The position numbers were made by a program, and so were the translations under genes. 64,000 nt of DNA, taken from Alphaproteobacteria bacterium GWF2_58_20. GTDB lineage: Bacteria; Pseudomonadota; Alphaproteobacteria; UBA1247. The stretch's first letter is position 1, and every line of letters begins with the position of its first letter. Below are positions 19,751 to 28,781 of the stretch, one piece after another. The stretch spans positions 124,001 to 188,000 of the forward strand of contig MEMB01000001.1 in NCBI GenBank assembly GCA_001768735.1, written 5' to 3'. Below the pieces are notes generated by a model. The model did not search any database and had not been told where the DNA came from. It saw only the letters and a list, made by a program, of their open reading frames with translations.

Positions 19751-20782
19751 TCAGTGGGTCTTTCCTTCATCGGGCAGGTGGGTCTTGTAGAGTTCCTCCG
19801 TGCCGCGGTTCTTGTCCATGTTGTTGTAGGCCTTGACGATCCGGGAAACCAGGTTGTGGCGAACCACATCGCCTTCGTTGAAGCGGATGACGTCAATGCC
19901 TTCCGTGCCTTCCAGAAGGTCCACCGCCTCGCGCAGGCCGGAACGCACACCCCTGGGCAAATCAACCTGCGTGATGTCGCCGGTGATCACCATGCTGCTG
20001 CCTTCACCCAGACGGGTCAGGGCCATCTTCATCTGTACGGACGTGGTGTTCTGGGCTTCGTCAAGGACAATGAAGGCGTTGGACAGGGTGCGTCCACGCA
20101 TGAAGGCCAGGGGCGCAATTTCAATCTGTCCCATGGACAGGCGCTTGACCACTTGTTCTGAGGGCATCATTTCATAAAGGGCATCATAGATGGGGCGCAG
20201 ATAGGGATCGATCTTGTCGCGCAGGTCGCCAGGCAGGTAGCCCAGACGTTCCCCCGCTTCCACAGCTGGACGCGAGAAAATCAGCTTTTCAAATTTTCCG
20301 GCCAGGAACATGGAGACGCCATGGGCAACGGCAAGGTAGGTCTTGCCGGTACCTGCAGGGCCAATACCGAAAACCAGTTCATGCTTTTTCATGGATTCCA
20401 GATAAAGGGCCTGGGTAGGGGAACGGGCCGTAATGGTTTTGTTGCGGGTCTTCACGAATTTGGCTTCGTTGCTCAGAGCGCTGAGGTTGAGGTCGCGCGT
20501 TGGGGCGTCAATGGCGGACATGCGCAGGGCCGCGTCGATTTCGCCTTCACCGACGTAAAGCCCCTTTTGCAGGCGCTTCCAAAGCTGGTGCAGTGTGGCC
20601 CGCACGGTTTCCACAGCACCACCTTCCCCGTTGATGGCAAGGACGTTGCCGCGGGTTTCAATGGAAACCCCGATCTGTTCCTCGATATGCCGCAGGTTGG
20701 CGTTGTGTTCGCCGTAAAGCAGGGCCAGCAGGCGGTTGTCGTCAAAATTCATCTCGATGCGGCGCTTTTCGCTGTCGTCCAC
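19751..20782 (-). CDS. phoH: PhoH-like ATPase
   Basis: 343 aa. An N-terminal KH-like segment is followed by the P-loop ATPase with Walker A GPAGTGKTYLAVA (near 138-150) and Walker B FIVLDEAQNTT, typical of the YbeZ/PhoH family that works with YbeY. 4 bp after miaB. A start 10 codons in (MNFDDNRLL) is possible. Confidence 0.93.
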   Translation of the reverse strand: MDDSEKRRIEMNFDDNRLLALLYGEHNANLRHIEEQIGVSIETRGNVLAINGEGGAVETVRATLHQLWKRLQKGLYVGEGEIDAALRMSAIDAPTRDLNLSALSNEAKFVKTRNKTITARSPTQALYLESMKKHELVFGIGPAGTGKTYLAVAHGVSMFLAGKFEKLIFSRPAVEAGERLGYLPGDLRDKIDPYLRPIYDALYEMMPSEQVVKRLSMGQIEIAPLAFMRGRTLSNAFIVLDEAQNTTSVQMKMALTRLGEGSSMVITGDITQVDLPRGVRSGLREAVDLLEGTEGIDVIRFNEGDVVRHNLVSRIVKAYNNMDKNRGTEELYKTHLPDEGKTH

Positions 20783-20786
20783 GACG

Positions 20787-22136
20787 TTATCCTTTCACAA
20801 AGGTTCCAGTAAGACTGTTTCGGCCCGCACGGGCCACAAGTACGTTCACGATATTTCCAAACAGGCTGTCCGGGGCTTCAACGTGGACAGCTTGCATCCA
20901 TGGGCTGCGTCCGTGGAGTTGGCCAGGCTGGTTTCCATGTCCGTCCAGCAGGACGGGAATGATGCGTCCGGCAAAGGGAGCGTTGAAGGCGGCCTGATGG
21001 GACGTGATGAGTTCCTGCAGGGCCTGCAGGCGTTCATCCTTGATGTTTTCCGGCAACTGGCCTTCCATGAGCGCTGCCGGGGTTCCCGGGCGCGGGCTGA
21101 ACTTGAAGGAATAGGCCTGTGCATATCCAATGTCGCGCACAAGGGCCATGGTCTGTTCAAAGTCGGCATCGGTCTCGCCGGGAAAGCCCACAATGAAATC
21201 GGAAGAAAGGGCCATGTCCGGATTTTTTTCGCGCAGGCGAAGGATGGCCTCCATGTATTGGGTGCGTGCGTAACCACGGTTCATGGCGGCAAGGATGGTG
21301 TCGGAACCGCTTTGTGCCGGCAGATGCAGAAAAGGCATGAGTTTGGGTTCGTGGGCGTGGATTTCGATGAGGTCGTCCGTCAGGGAGGTGGGATGCGAGG
21401 TCATGTAACGGATGCGCTCCAGCTCCGGGATTTCCGCCAGGGCGGAAAGCAGGCGGGAAAACGGCCATTCCGCGCCGTCGGTTCCTTCTGCGCGCCAGGC
21501 ATTGACATTTTGGCCAAGCAGGGTGAGTTCACGCGTTCCGGAAGCCACCAGGCGCTTGGCTTCCTTGAGAACCTGCAGGGCCGGGCGGGCGTATTCGGCG
21601 CCACGCGTATAGGGAACAACGCAATAGGTGCAGAAATTGTTGCAGCCTTCCTGAATGGCAAGGAAGGCGGATGGGCCTGCCGCGCGGTTTTCCTCTGGCA
21701 GGGCATCGAACTTGTCTTCCACCGGGAAATCGGTGCTGACAACCGGACGTGCATGGGCTTCCACTTCGGCAATCATTTCCGGCAGGCGGTGGTAGGTCTG
21801 GGTGCCAAGGACAAGGTCAACAAAAGGCATGCGCCGCAAAAGTTCGCCACCTTCCGCCTGGGCCACGCAGCCTGCGACGGCAATGATCTGCTTCAGGCCC
21901 GCTTTCGTCCGTTCAATCTTGTGGCGGCGCAGGCGCCCCAGTTCGGAAAAGACCTTCTCGGAGGCCTTTTCACGGATATTGCAGGTGTTGAGGATGACAA
22001 GATCGGCTTCCGCAGGATTGTCTGTCAGGCTGTAACCATGACGGCACAGGACATCCGCCATGCGGGCGGAGTCATAGACGTTCATCTGGCAACCCCAGGT
22101 GCGGATATGCAGTTTCCTGTCGTGTTCCTTGCTCAT
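20787..22136 (-). CDS. miaB: tRNA-2-methylthio-N6-adenosine synthase MiaB
   Basis: Radical-SAM methylthiotransferase acting on i6A37 of tRNAs. From the ATG at 22136 (MSKEHDRKLHIRTWGCQMN) it is 449 aa: UPF0004 domain with three Fe-S cysteines, radical-SAM motif CNNFCTYCVVPYTRG, and a C-terminal TRAM domain. Starts at 22145 or 22157 are also open. First gene of the miaB-phoH-ybeY-CBS-lnt run. Confidence 0.96.
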   Translation of the reverse strand: MSKEHDRKLHIRTWGCQMNVYDSARMADVLCRHGYSLTDNPAEADLVILNTCNIREKASEKVFSELGRLRRHKIERTKAGLKQIIAVAGCVAQAEGGELLRRMPFVDLVLGTQTYHRLPEMIAEVEAHARPVVSTDFPVEDKFDALPEENRAAGPSAFLAIQEGCNNFCTYCVVPYTRGAEYARPALQVLKEAKRLVASGTRELTLLGQNVNAWRAEGTDGAEWPFSRLLSALAEIPELERIRYMTSHPTSLTDDLIEIHAHEPKLMPFLHLPAQSGSDTILAAMNRGYARTQYMEAILRLREKNPDMALSSDFIVGFPGETDADFEQTMALVRDIGYAQAYSFKFSPRPGTPAALMEGQLPENIKDERLQALQELITSHQAAFNAPFAGRIIPVLLDGHGNQPGQLHGRSPWMQAVHVEAPDSLFGNIVNVLVARAGRNSLTGTFVKG

Positions 22137-22196
22137 TGTGTCCATGTTATGCCGCAAACTTTCCTCCGGTCAACTGTTTCGCGGGGGGAAGCGCAT

Positions 22197-22234
22197 AAAA
22201 ATGCGTCGCGGGTCATAAAGCCCGCGACGCATTT
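22197..22234 (-). terminator. Rho-independent terminator after mucR
   Basis: AAAAATGCGTCGCGGG and its complement CCCGCGACGCATTT make a long hairpin with ATTTTT after it on the minus strand, 30 bp past the mucR stop. Confidence 0.85.
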
Positions 22235-22263
22235 CGGTAAGACCTGACGTTTTGCAATGCCGG

Positions 22264-22671
22264 TTACTTGGCCTTGCGACGATTGGTTCCCAAGCCGATT
22301 TTCTTGGCCAGATTGCTGCGGCGTTCAGCGTAGTTCGGGGCCACCATGGGATAATCGTGCGGCAGGTTCCAGCGGATGCGGTATTCATCCGGAGTCATGT
22401 TGTAGGCGGTCTTGAGGTGCCGCTTCAGCATCTTGAGCTTGCGTCCGTCCTCAAGGCAGACAATGTAATCCGGGGAAACCGACTTCTTGGGGGAGATGGC
22501 AGGCTGGGGCCGTTCGCCCAGCATGCTTGAGGTGCTGCCAAGGCTGGACAGGCTGCGGAAGACGGTTTCAATCAAGGCAGGCAGTTTTTCAATCGGGGTT
22601 TCGTTTCCAGAGACATAGGCCGAAACAATGTCGGATGTAAGCAAAACCTGATCAATTTTCTGGGAATCCAT
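22264..22671 (-). CDS. mucR: MucR/Ros-family zinc-finger regulator
   Basis: 135 aa. The Ros/MucR signature is intact: DYIVCLEDGRKLKMLKRHL (zinc-finger start; the finger is C-x-E/D type with two His), YNMTPDEYRIRWNLP and DYPMVAPNYAERRS. The family binds AT-rich DNA as an H-NS-like repressor and controls exopolysaccharide, motility and virulence in alphaproteobacteria. It stands alone with its own terminator and an AT-rich upstream region, and occupies the place where a fur gene often lies between rimI and miaB. Confidence 0.93.
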   Translation of the reverse strand: MDSQKIDQVLLTSDIVSAYVSGNETPIEKLPALIETVFRSLSSLGSTSSMLGERPQPAISPKKSVSPDYIVCLEDGRKLKMLKRHLKTAYNMTPDEYRIRWNLPHDYPMVAPNYAERRSNLAKKIGLGTNRRKAK

Positions 22672-22771
22672 AACAATACAATCCTTTCTTTTTTTGTAAT
22701 CGTGAATGCCGGGGTCATATCAGCATTTTTTTATGAAGGCAAGATGTTTTGAAGTTGGTGTTTTTTTTATT
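22672..22771 (-). promoter_or_regulatory. AT-rich mucR upstream region
   Basis: 100 bp with several T tracts (7-8 T) and TpA steps between rimI and mucR, far richer in AT than its surroundings. MucR proteins bind such DNA and repress themselves, so an autoregulatory site is likely; no precise box can be defined. Confidence 0.35.
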
Positions 22772-23221
22772 CTATAGATTTTTTTGCATGACGATGGCGT
22801 CTTCACCGTTGCCCTGTCGGGTGTAATATTTTGGGCGCCGCGAAATTTCCAGGAAGCCGTTTTTTTTGTAGAGCGCAAGGGCTTCCGGATTTTTTTCCGA
22901 AACTTCAAGCAAAAGGGTTCTTGCGTTGTGTTCCCGGGCCTTTTCAAGGGCGGTTGCGACAAGATGGTGCCCCAGCCCATGGCCCCGTGCTGTTGGCGCA
23001 ACTCCAATGGAAAGGATTTCGCCTTCAGGGCCGGACATGCGCAGGAGAAGGAAGCCTTCCGGATGCAGCAGGAGAAAGGTTCCGGGGATTTCCAGGGTTT
23101 CCTTGCAACTGTCCATGGTCCAGGGAGCCTTTGGGAAACAAAGGGCATGCAGGCGCGACAGGGAAGCTGCTGCTTCAGGTCCGGTGCAGGTGATGTCAGG
23201 ATGTTTTGGGTAATGTGACAT
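22772..23221 (-). CDS. rimI: Ribosomal-protein-alanine N-acetyltransferase RimI
   Basis: 149 aa GNAT acetyltransferase. The acetyl-CoA loop is VAPTARGHGLGHHLVATALEKA (residues 74-95), followed by LLLEVSEKNPEALALYKKNGF. The start at 23221 (MSHYPKHPD) overlaps tsaB by 26 nt; the frame is open much further but the extra sequence is only antisense-type noise within tsaB. Directly after tsaB, the usual order. Confidence 0.92.
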   Translation of the reverse strand: MSHYPKHPDITCTGPEAAASLSRLHALCFPKAPWTMDSCKETLEIPGTFLLLHPEGFLLLRMSGPEGEILSIGVAPTARGHGLGHHLVATALEKAREHNARTLLLEVSEKNPEALALYKKNGFLEISRRPKYYTRQGNGEDAIVMQKNL

Positions 23222-23864
23222 CAGGCGGGCGCATGTAAAGGGGGGTGGGGGGAACAAGGGCGCGTCCGGTTTCTGCCATGTGGGCCATGATTCGGGGATC
23301 CGGATCCGTAATGTCATCGCGCAGAAGGATGTTGGTGTGTTCTGGAAGGGCCCGCATGAGCAGGGAGGCCCCATCGCCACACACAATGAAAGGCCCTTTT
23401 GGACAGAGGTCTGCGGCCTTTTCCGGGGACAGGGCGCAAGCTTCTCCGGCCTGGCCATGGCTGTCGAGACGGAAAAAGAGGTCGCCCCTGCGGGAATCAA
23501 TGGCGATGGCAATGTCCAGAGGGCTCTCTGTTGTTTCGCGGACGGCTTCAGCCAGAGCGTCAAAGCTTGTGATGCCATGAACCGGAATGTCTGCGGCCAG
23601 TGCAATGCCGCGGGCGGCGGCAAGGCCTACACGGAGGCCGGTGAAGGAGCCGGGACCGACGGTTGCGGCAATGGCACCCAGGCTGTCAAAGGCCAGACCG
23701 GCCATCTTCATGGTGGCCATGATGAGAGGCATCAAGCGTTCAGCCTGCCCTTTGGAATCCGGGATATCTTGCAGGAAAGCCAGCAGCGTTCCATTCCGGG
23801 AAATGGCGATGGCGCTTCGGCGCATGGTGGTGTCAAGTGCGAGGATGGCCTGTTTTTTGTTCAT
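23196..23864 (-). CDS. tsaB: tRNA threonylcarbamoyladenosine protein TsaB
   Basis: Scaffold partner of TsaD/TsaE in t6A37 synthesis. 222 aa from the ATG at 23864: ILALDTTMRRSAIAI at the start and VGPGSFTGLRVGLAAARGIA in the middle are typical of the ASKHA-fold TsaB family. Longer starts would run into the upstream nitroreductase gene, which ends 7 bp before. Confidence 0.95.
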   Translation of the reverse strand: MNKKQAILALDTTMRRSAIAISRNGTLLAFLQDIPDSKGQAERLMPLIMATMKMAGLAFDSLGAIAATVGPGSFTGLRVGLAAARGIALAADIPVHGITSFDALAEAVRETTESPLDIAIAIDSRRGDLFFRLDSHGQAGEACALSPEKAADLCPKGPFIVCGDGASLLMRALPEHTNILLRDDITDPDPRIMAHMAETGRALVPPTPLYMRPPDVTLPKTS

Positions 23865-23871
23865 GTCAGGC

Positions 23872-24459
23872 TCAAAGGACATTGCAGGCGCGGTCAAAGG
23901 GAAGCCGGGGGTCGCGCGGAAAAAGCCTGCTGGAATCGCCATGGCCAAGGTTGCAAAGGAAATTGGCCTTGAACCGGCCATCCGGGAAAAATGCGGTGTT
24001 GAGTTTCCCGGCATCAAAACCCGACATCGGGCCACAATCCAGACCCAGGGACCGGGCGGCCAGCATGAAATAGGCGCCCTGCAGGCTGCTGTTGCGGAAG
24101 GCGGTTTCGGCGATCAGCGTCTCATTGCCCTCAAACCAGGATTTTGCATCGACATGGGGGAAGAGTTCCGGCAGCAGTTCCGGGAAATGCATGTCCTGTG
24201 CGATGATGGCCGTTACCGGGGCGGCCATGGTTTTTTCGATATTGCCGGGAGCCAGGCAGGCTTTCAGTTTTTCCTTGGCTTCCAGAGACCGTACAAAAAC
24301 GATCCGCATCGGGCAGGAATTGGCGGATGTCGGACCAAGGCAGGCCAGATTGTAAACGGATTGCAGAAGGTCATCGCCGATATCGCCGGGCAGCCAGGCC
24401 GAATGGGTTCGGGCGTTGCGGAAAATCTGGTCAAGACATGTATCGGGGAGCATTGTCAT
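23872..24459 (-). CDS. Nitroreductase-family protein (RutE/HadB-like)
   Basis: 195 aa FMN-dependent nitroreductase-fold protein of the malonic-semialdehyde reductase (RutE/HadB) branch: GPTSANSCPMRIVFV near the N-terminus, RNSSLQGAYFMLAARSLGLDCGPMSGFD in the middle and FLCNLGHGD near the end. I chose the ATG at 24459 (MTMLPDTCLDQIFRN); no other rut genes are near, so pyrimidine catabolism is not supported. Head of the tsaB-rimI transcript. Confidence 0.85.
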   Translation of the reverse strand: MTMLPDTCLDQIFRNARTHSAWLPGDIGDDLLQSVYNLACLGPTSANSCPMRIVFVRSLEAKEKLKACLAPGNIEKTMAAPVTAIIAQDMHFPELLPELFPHVDAKSWFEGNETLIAETAFRNSSLQGAYFMLAARSLGLDCGPMSGFDAGKLNTAFFPDGRFKANFLCNLGHGDSSRLFPRDPRLPFDRACNVL

Positions 24460-24537
24460 GGGGGGATCCTCACAAGGTTGCAACGGCGCGATTTTTGTAT
24501 TATGCACCACCTGCTTTCTGCGTCAAAGGGGAAAACC

Positions 24538-25587
24538 ATGTTTGAAGGTCCTTTCAAAATCCGCATCTGGCACCTTGTGATGGTCATGGCCATTCTGGTG
24601 CCTGTGCACCTGCGGGCCGAGGATTCTGCGGTGGTTCTTGCTTATCACCGGTTCGGTGAGGACGCCTATCCGGGATCCAGCATCCGGATTGACCAGTTTG
24701 AAAACCATTTGGCAGAGTTGCGGGATGGCGGATTTCATGTCCTGCCCCTGAAGGATATTGTGGATGCCCTGGACAGTGGACGTCCCCTGCCGGACAAGGC
24801 GGTGGCCATCACCATTGATGGAGCGCGGCGTTCGGTAAGCGAAGAGGCTGTTCCCCGGCTGGTGCGTTACGGATTTCCCTTTACGGTTTTTGTGGCCAGC
24901 GATCCGGTCGATTTTGCGCTGGAAACTTCCATGTCATGGACGGACATTGCATCCCTGCCTAAAAAAGGCGGAAGTATTGGCCTTTATCCTTCATCCCTTG
25001 AAGCCCTTGGTTTTGTCTCTCCGGATGAGGCGGCTGCCCGCATCAACCGGTCGTCCGCCCGCATTGCGGAAATGACAGGAGGGGCACCCGCTCTTCTGGC
25101 CTGGCCTGCGGGGGAGGCATCCCTTGCCGTGCAGGCGCGGGTGAAGACCCTTGGATACAAGGTTGCGTTCGGCATGCAATCGGGAAGCGTGGCGCGCGGC
25201 ATGGACATGCTCATGTTGCCAAGGTTTTCCATGACGGAAAAATATGGGGATATCGAGCGGTTCCGCATTTCAACGCGGGCCTTGCCCCTGCTTGTGTCCG
25301 ACATGGTTCCGGCCGACATGGTCCTGCGGGAGAATCCTCCCAATATCGGTTTTACGGTAGATGGGGATATGGATGTTTCCCGCCTGGCCTGTTTTGTCAG
25401 TGGGCGTGGCAAGGCCCATGTCGAGGTTCTTGGAGGAACCCGGGTGGAGGTTCGCCTGGATGCGCCGCTGGAGGATCGCAGGACGCGCCTGAATTGCACC
25501 CTGCCGGCCGGGATTGATGAAGCGGGTTTGCCGCGCTGGCGCTGGCTGGGCGCGCAATATGTCCTGCCGCAGGCCCTGCTGCCCTGA
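24538..25587 (+). CDS. Secreted polysaccharide-deacetylase-like protein, probably inactive
   Basis: 349 aa, with a short hydrophobic signal-type segment (about 10-26, ending HLRAEDS). The fold matches NodB-type deacetylases: VVLAYHRFGED (32-42), FENHLAELRDGGFHVLPL, then where the catalytic TFDDG/A should be it reads AITIDGARR (90-98), and where the H-S/T-xxx-H metal motif should be it reads SIGLYPSS (146-153) with no histidine. Both metal-binding motifs are therefore lost. A C-terminal beta-rich part follows. Ribosome binding site AAAGGGG. Possibly a binding or regulatory pseudoenzyme; function unknown. Confidence 0.8.
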   Translation: MFEGPFKIRIWHLVMVMAILVPVHLRAEDSAVVLAYHRFGEDAYPGSSIRIDQFENHLAELRDGGFHVLPLKDIVDALDSGRPLPDKAVAITIDGARRSVSEEAVPRLVRYGFPFTVFVASDPVDFALETSMSWTDIASLPKKGGSIGLYPSSLEALGFVSPDEAAARINRSSARIAEMTGGAPALLAWPAGEASLAVQARVKTLGYKVAFGMQSGSVARGMDMLMLPRFSMTEKYGDIERFRISTRALPLLVSDMVPADMVLRENPPNIGFTVDGDMDVSRLACFVSGRGKAHVEVLGGTRVEVRLDAPLEDRRTRLNCTLPAGIDEAGLPRWRWLGAQYVLPQALLP

Positions 25588-25610
25588 TGTCCGGAAAAGC
25601 ATGCAAAAGA

Positions 25611-25641
25611 AAAGGGCAGAGAATGATCTCCGCCCTTTTTT
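25611..25641. terminator. Bidirectional terminator between the deacetylase-like gene and trpS
   Basis: AAAGGGCAGAGA ... TCTCCGCCCTTT hairpin with T7 after it on the plus strand and A/T-rich sequence on the other side; it lies between two convergent genes. Confidence 0.85.
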
Positions 25642-25656
25642 TACCCTGATAAAAGG

Positions 25657-26673
25657 TCAGGCCATTTTGGTGAAGCCGACAATATGCCGGATTTCTTCCA
25701 TGTCCTTTTCCGCAAGCGCCCGGACTTTTTCCGTTCCTTCAATGAGGATGCGGTTGAGCGCGTCGGGATGTTCCTGAAGCTCACGCATCCGGGCCGAGAT
25801 GGGGGAAAGTTTTTCCACGGCCAGTTCCGCCAGGGCGGGTTTGAATTCCGAGAACATTTTTCCGGAATAGCGGGACAGCACGTCCTTGCGTGAGGTGTCA
25901 TCAAGCAGGGCAAAGATGGTGACAAGGTTGTCCGCCTCGGGGCGCTTTTCAAGGGCCTCGATCGTTTCCGGCAGCGGGTCCGGGTCGGTCTTGGCCTTGC
26001 GGATCTTGAGGGCGATGGTGTCGGCATCGTCGGTGAGGTTGATGCGGGTCATGTCGGATTCGGCCGACTTGCTCATTTTCTGGGTTCCGTCACGCAGGTT
26101 CATGATGCGCGCGCCTTCTCCCATGATGATGGGCTCCGGCAGGGGAAAGTAATCCACCCCGTAGCGGCGGTTGAAGGCACCAGCCAGGTCGCGGGCCAGT
26201 TCAAGGTGCTGCTTCTGGTCCTCGCCCACGGGAACGTGGGAGGTCTTGTAAAGCAGGATGTCGGCCGCCATGAGGACAGGGTAGGAATAAAGCCCAAGCC
26301 CCGCTTCCTCGCGGTGCTTGCCTGCCTTCTCCTTGAACTGGGTCATGCGGTTGAGCCATCCCATGGGGGTGATGCAGCCCAGGATCCAGGAAAGCTCGCT
26401 GTGCGCAGCCACGGCGGATTGCGGAAAAATGGAGGCTTTGGCGGGGTCGATGCCACAGGCCACATAGGCGGCGGCAATGTCGCGCACGTTCTGGCGCAGG
26501 GCCACCGGGTCCTGCGGCAGGGTGATGGCATGCAGATCCACCACGCAGAAAATCTTTTCCGCATCTGCAAAGGTTGGATCATCCTGCAGCTTTACCCAGT
26601 TGCGGATGGCGCCCAGATAGTTGCCGATATGGAGTTTGTTGGTTGGCTGGACGCCAGAAAAAATGCGCTTCAT
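25657..26673 (-). CDS. trpS: Tryptophanyl-tRNA synthetase
   Basis: 338 aa class Ic synthetase: [16 protein letters not shown] (HIGH motif, 6-21) and KMSKSAESD (KMSKS, near 199-207), with the [11 protein letters not shown] block between. It follows murJ by 12 bp and is probably in the same operon. Confidence 0.98.
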   Translation of the reverse strand: MKRIFSGVQPTNKLHIGNYLGAIRNWVKLQDDPTFADAEKIFCVVDLHAITLPQDPVALRQNVRDIAAAYVACGIDPAKASIFPQSAVAAHSELSWILGCITPMGWLNRMTQFKEKAGKHREEAGLGLYSYPVLMAADILLYKTSHVPVGEDQKQHLELARDLAGAFNRRYGVDYFPLPEPIIMGEGARIMNLRDGTQKMSKSAESDMTRINLTDDADTIALKIRKAKTDPDPLPETIEALEKRPEADNLVTIFALLDDTSRKDVLSRYSGKMFSEFKPALAELAVEKLSPISARMRELQEHPDALNRILIEGTEKVRALAEKDMEEIRHIVGFTKMA

Positions 26674-26685
26674 GGGAATGTGTCC

Positions 26686-28233
26686 TTACTTGCTGCGTTT
26701 AAGGCTTGAACGGATGTCGGCCAGGCGTGTTGCACCCAAAAGCTCGGCACAGCCAAAATAAATGATCATGCCGGAAAGCACAAGGAGCGACATGGCCCCA
26801 AGACGATGGAACAATCCCATTTGCCATGCGGGGTGCAACAGGCGGGTGAGGATCGCCGTGACGGCAGCCATGGCAAGGCTGGCGGCAAGAATGCGCGGCG
26901 CACGCTTGCGGAGCTGGGGATCAATTTCCCAGAATCCCTGTTTTTTGAGGAGATGGCGCAAGGCGAAAACCTGCACCCATCCTGAAAGGGCGGTGGCGGC
27001 GGCAATGCCGGCATGGCGCAGGGGCAGGATGAGCAGCAGGGCAACGGTGATATTGGTTGCGGTGGTGAGGATGGCCACCCTTACCGGGGTTTTTGTGTCG
27101 TGGTGGGCGTAGAAGGTGACCGTCATCACCTTGGCAGCGACAAAGGCGGGAATGCCAAGCGAGAAAAAGACCAGCGACAACACGGTTTTCTGCGTGTCAT
27201 CGATTGAGAAGCGTCCATACTGGAACAAGGTGGTGATGATGGGTTCGGCGGCAATGGCAAGTGCCATGGCGCAGGGCAGGGAAAGCAGGAGTCCAAATTC
27301 AATGCCCCGATTGAAGAAATGGCGCGCTTTTTCCATATGTCCAGAGGCAACGTGCCGGCTCATGAGAGGGAGGAGCGACGTGCCGATGGCGATGCCGATG
27401 ACGCCCAGCGGCAACTGGTGCAGGCGGTCGGCATAGTAGAGCCACGAGATGGATCCCTTGGGCAGGAGCGAGGCGATGATGGTGTTGATGAACAGGTTGA
27501 TCTGTATGACACCCGCGCCAAGACAGCCTGGCCCTATGAGGGAAAAAAGTTTCTTGACGCGCAAGGTCAGGCGCGGACGGACAAGATGGAGACGGATGCC
27601 GGCCTTCTGGCAGGCATGCCACAGGAAGCCCAGTTGGGCAAAGCCTGAGATGAGAATGCCCCAGGACATGGCGTGCCCAATGGTCGGCGTGAAGGGCGAA
27701 AGGGTGTAGATGGCGGCAATGATGAAAATGTTGAAGGCGATGGGGGCCGCCGCAAAGGGGGCAAAGCGGTCAAGTGAATTGAGGACGCCGCCGAGCAGGG
27801 ACACCAGGGAAACCAGCATCAGGTAAGGGAAGGTGATGCGGCACATGGAAACGGCCCAGGCCACGCGCTGGGGGTCGTCGGAAAAGCCGGGGGCAAACAG
27901 GAACATGACCCACGGCATGGCCGCAATCATGAGGATGGTGAAGGGCAGCAGGATGAAGAGCATGGCCGCAAGGGATTCTTCCGCAAAGGCCACGGCGGAT
28001 TCCTTGCCGTTGTTTTCCATGTCCCGCGAGAAAAGCGGCACGAAGGAGGCGCTGAAGGCCCCTTCGGCAAACACCAGCCGGAACAGGTTTGGCAGCTTGA
28101 GGGCAACAAAAAAGGCGTCCGCCACGCCGCCAGCGCCAAGGGCGGCGGCGGTCAGCTGGTCGCGGATGAGGCCCGTGATGCGGCTGACCATGGTCAGGCC
28201 CGCAACGGTGGCAGTGGATTTGATAAAGCTCAT
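26686..28233 (-). CDS. murJ: Lipid II flippase MurJ
   Basis: Moves lipid II across the inner membrane for peptidoglycan synthesis. 515 aa from the ATG at 28233 (MSFIKSTATVAGLTMVSRITGLIRDQL); about 14 membrane segments. Typical parts are GVADAFFVALKLPNLFRLVFAEGAFSASFVPLF near the start and GSISWLYYADRLHQLPLGVIGIAIGT in the middle. The frame is open to 28269, but the chosen start matches the family. Confidence 0.96.
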   Translation of the reverse strand: MSFIKSTATVAGLTMVSRITGLIRDQLTAAALGAGGVADAFFVALKLPNLFRLVFAEGAFSASFVPLFSRDMENNGKESAVAFAEESLAAMLFILLPFTILMIAAMPWVMFLFAPGFSDDPQRVAWAVSMCRITFPYLMLVSLVSLLGGVLNSLDRFAPFAAAPIAFNIFIIAAIYTLSPFTPTIGHAMSWGILISGFAQLGFLWHACQKAGIRLHLVRPRLTLRVKKLFSLIGPGCLGAGVIQINLFINTIIASLLPKGSISWLYYADRLHQLPLGVIGIAIGTSLLPLMSRHVASGHMEKARHFFNRGIEFGLLLSLPCAMALAIAAEPIITTLFQYGRFSIDDTQKTVLSLVFFSLGIPAFVAAKVMTVTFYAHHDTKTPVRVAILTTATNITVALLLILPLRHAGIAAATALSGWVQVFALRHLLKKQGFWEIDPQLRKRAPRILAASLAMAAVTAILTRLLHPAWQMGLFHRLGAMSLLVLSGMIIYFGCAELLGATRLADIRSSLKRSK

Positions 28234-28328
28234 GGACAGGTTCATAGCGCAAAAGGGGGTGTCTTCCAAGAGGGGAAAGATATAATGGATTCACAACTTT
28301 TTAATCTGATGCGTTAAATATATCCTTT

Positions 28329-28715
28329 ATGGAGGGGATTTTTGCAGATATGCGCGTCATGGTGGTCGATGATGTCGAGATGACACAGCGTCTCGTCGGG
28401 GCCATGTTGCGCAATATGGGAATTTCCCAGGTTTTTTTGGCGGGAAATGGCGTGGAGGCCCTTGACCAGATTGTTGCGGAACCTGAGCGCGTAAACACTT
28501 TGCTGTGTGACTGGAATATGCCTGAGATGGACGGGATGGCATTGCTCAGCAACTTGCGGCAGCAAGGAATTGATATTCCCTTTGTCATGATGACGGGCCG
28601 CAATGATGAGGCATCTGTTCATCTTGCCAAGGAATCGGGGGTCGATGCCTACATCGTCAAACCCTGCTGCCCCTTTCAGCTGAAGGAAAAACTTCTTCAT
28701 GTACACAGGAAGTGA
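28329..28715 (+). CDS. Stand-alone CheY-like response regulator 1
   Basis: 128-aa single receiver domain: acidic pocket VVDDVE, phospho-acceptor Asp in LLCDWNMPEMDG, switch Thr in MMTGRND and Lys in IVKPCCP. No output domain, so it acts by protein contact, as CheY does. Closely similar to the next gene. A possible promoter TTCACA-18 bp-TTAAAT ends 17 bp before it. No kinase next to it. Confidence 0.9.
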   Translation: MEGIFADMRVMVVDDVEMTQRLVGAMLRNMGISQVFLAGNGVEALDQIVAEPERVNTLLCDWNMPEMDGMALLSNLRQQGIDIPFVMMTGRNDEASVHLAKESGVDAYIVKPCCPFQLKEKLLHVHRK

Positions 28716-28781
28716 TGTCGAACAATGACATGTGTTTCATGGTTTATGTTTTATTAATGAACGGAAGTTATGGTTGTAACC

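Noticed and set aside
23587..24537. Extension of the deacetylase-like protein to 666 aa
   Set aside because: The extra N-terminal part is antisense to tsaB and the nitroreductase gene; the ATG at 24538 has a ribosome binding site and gives a signal peptide.
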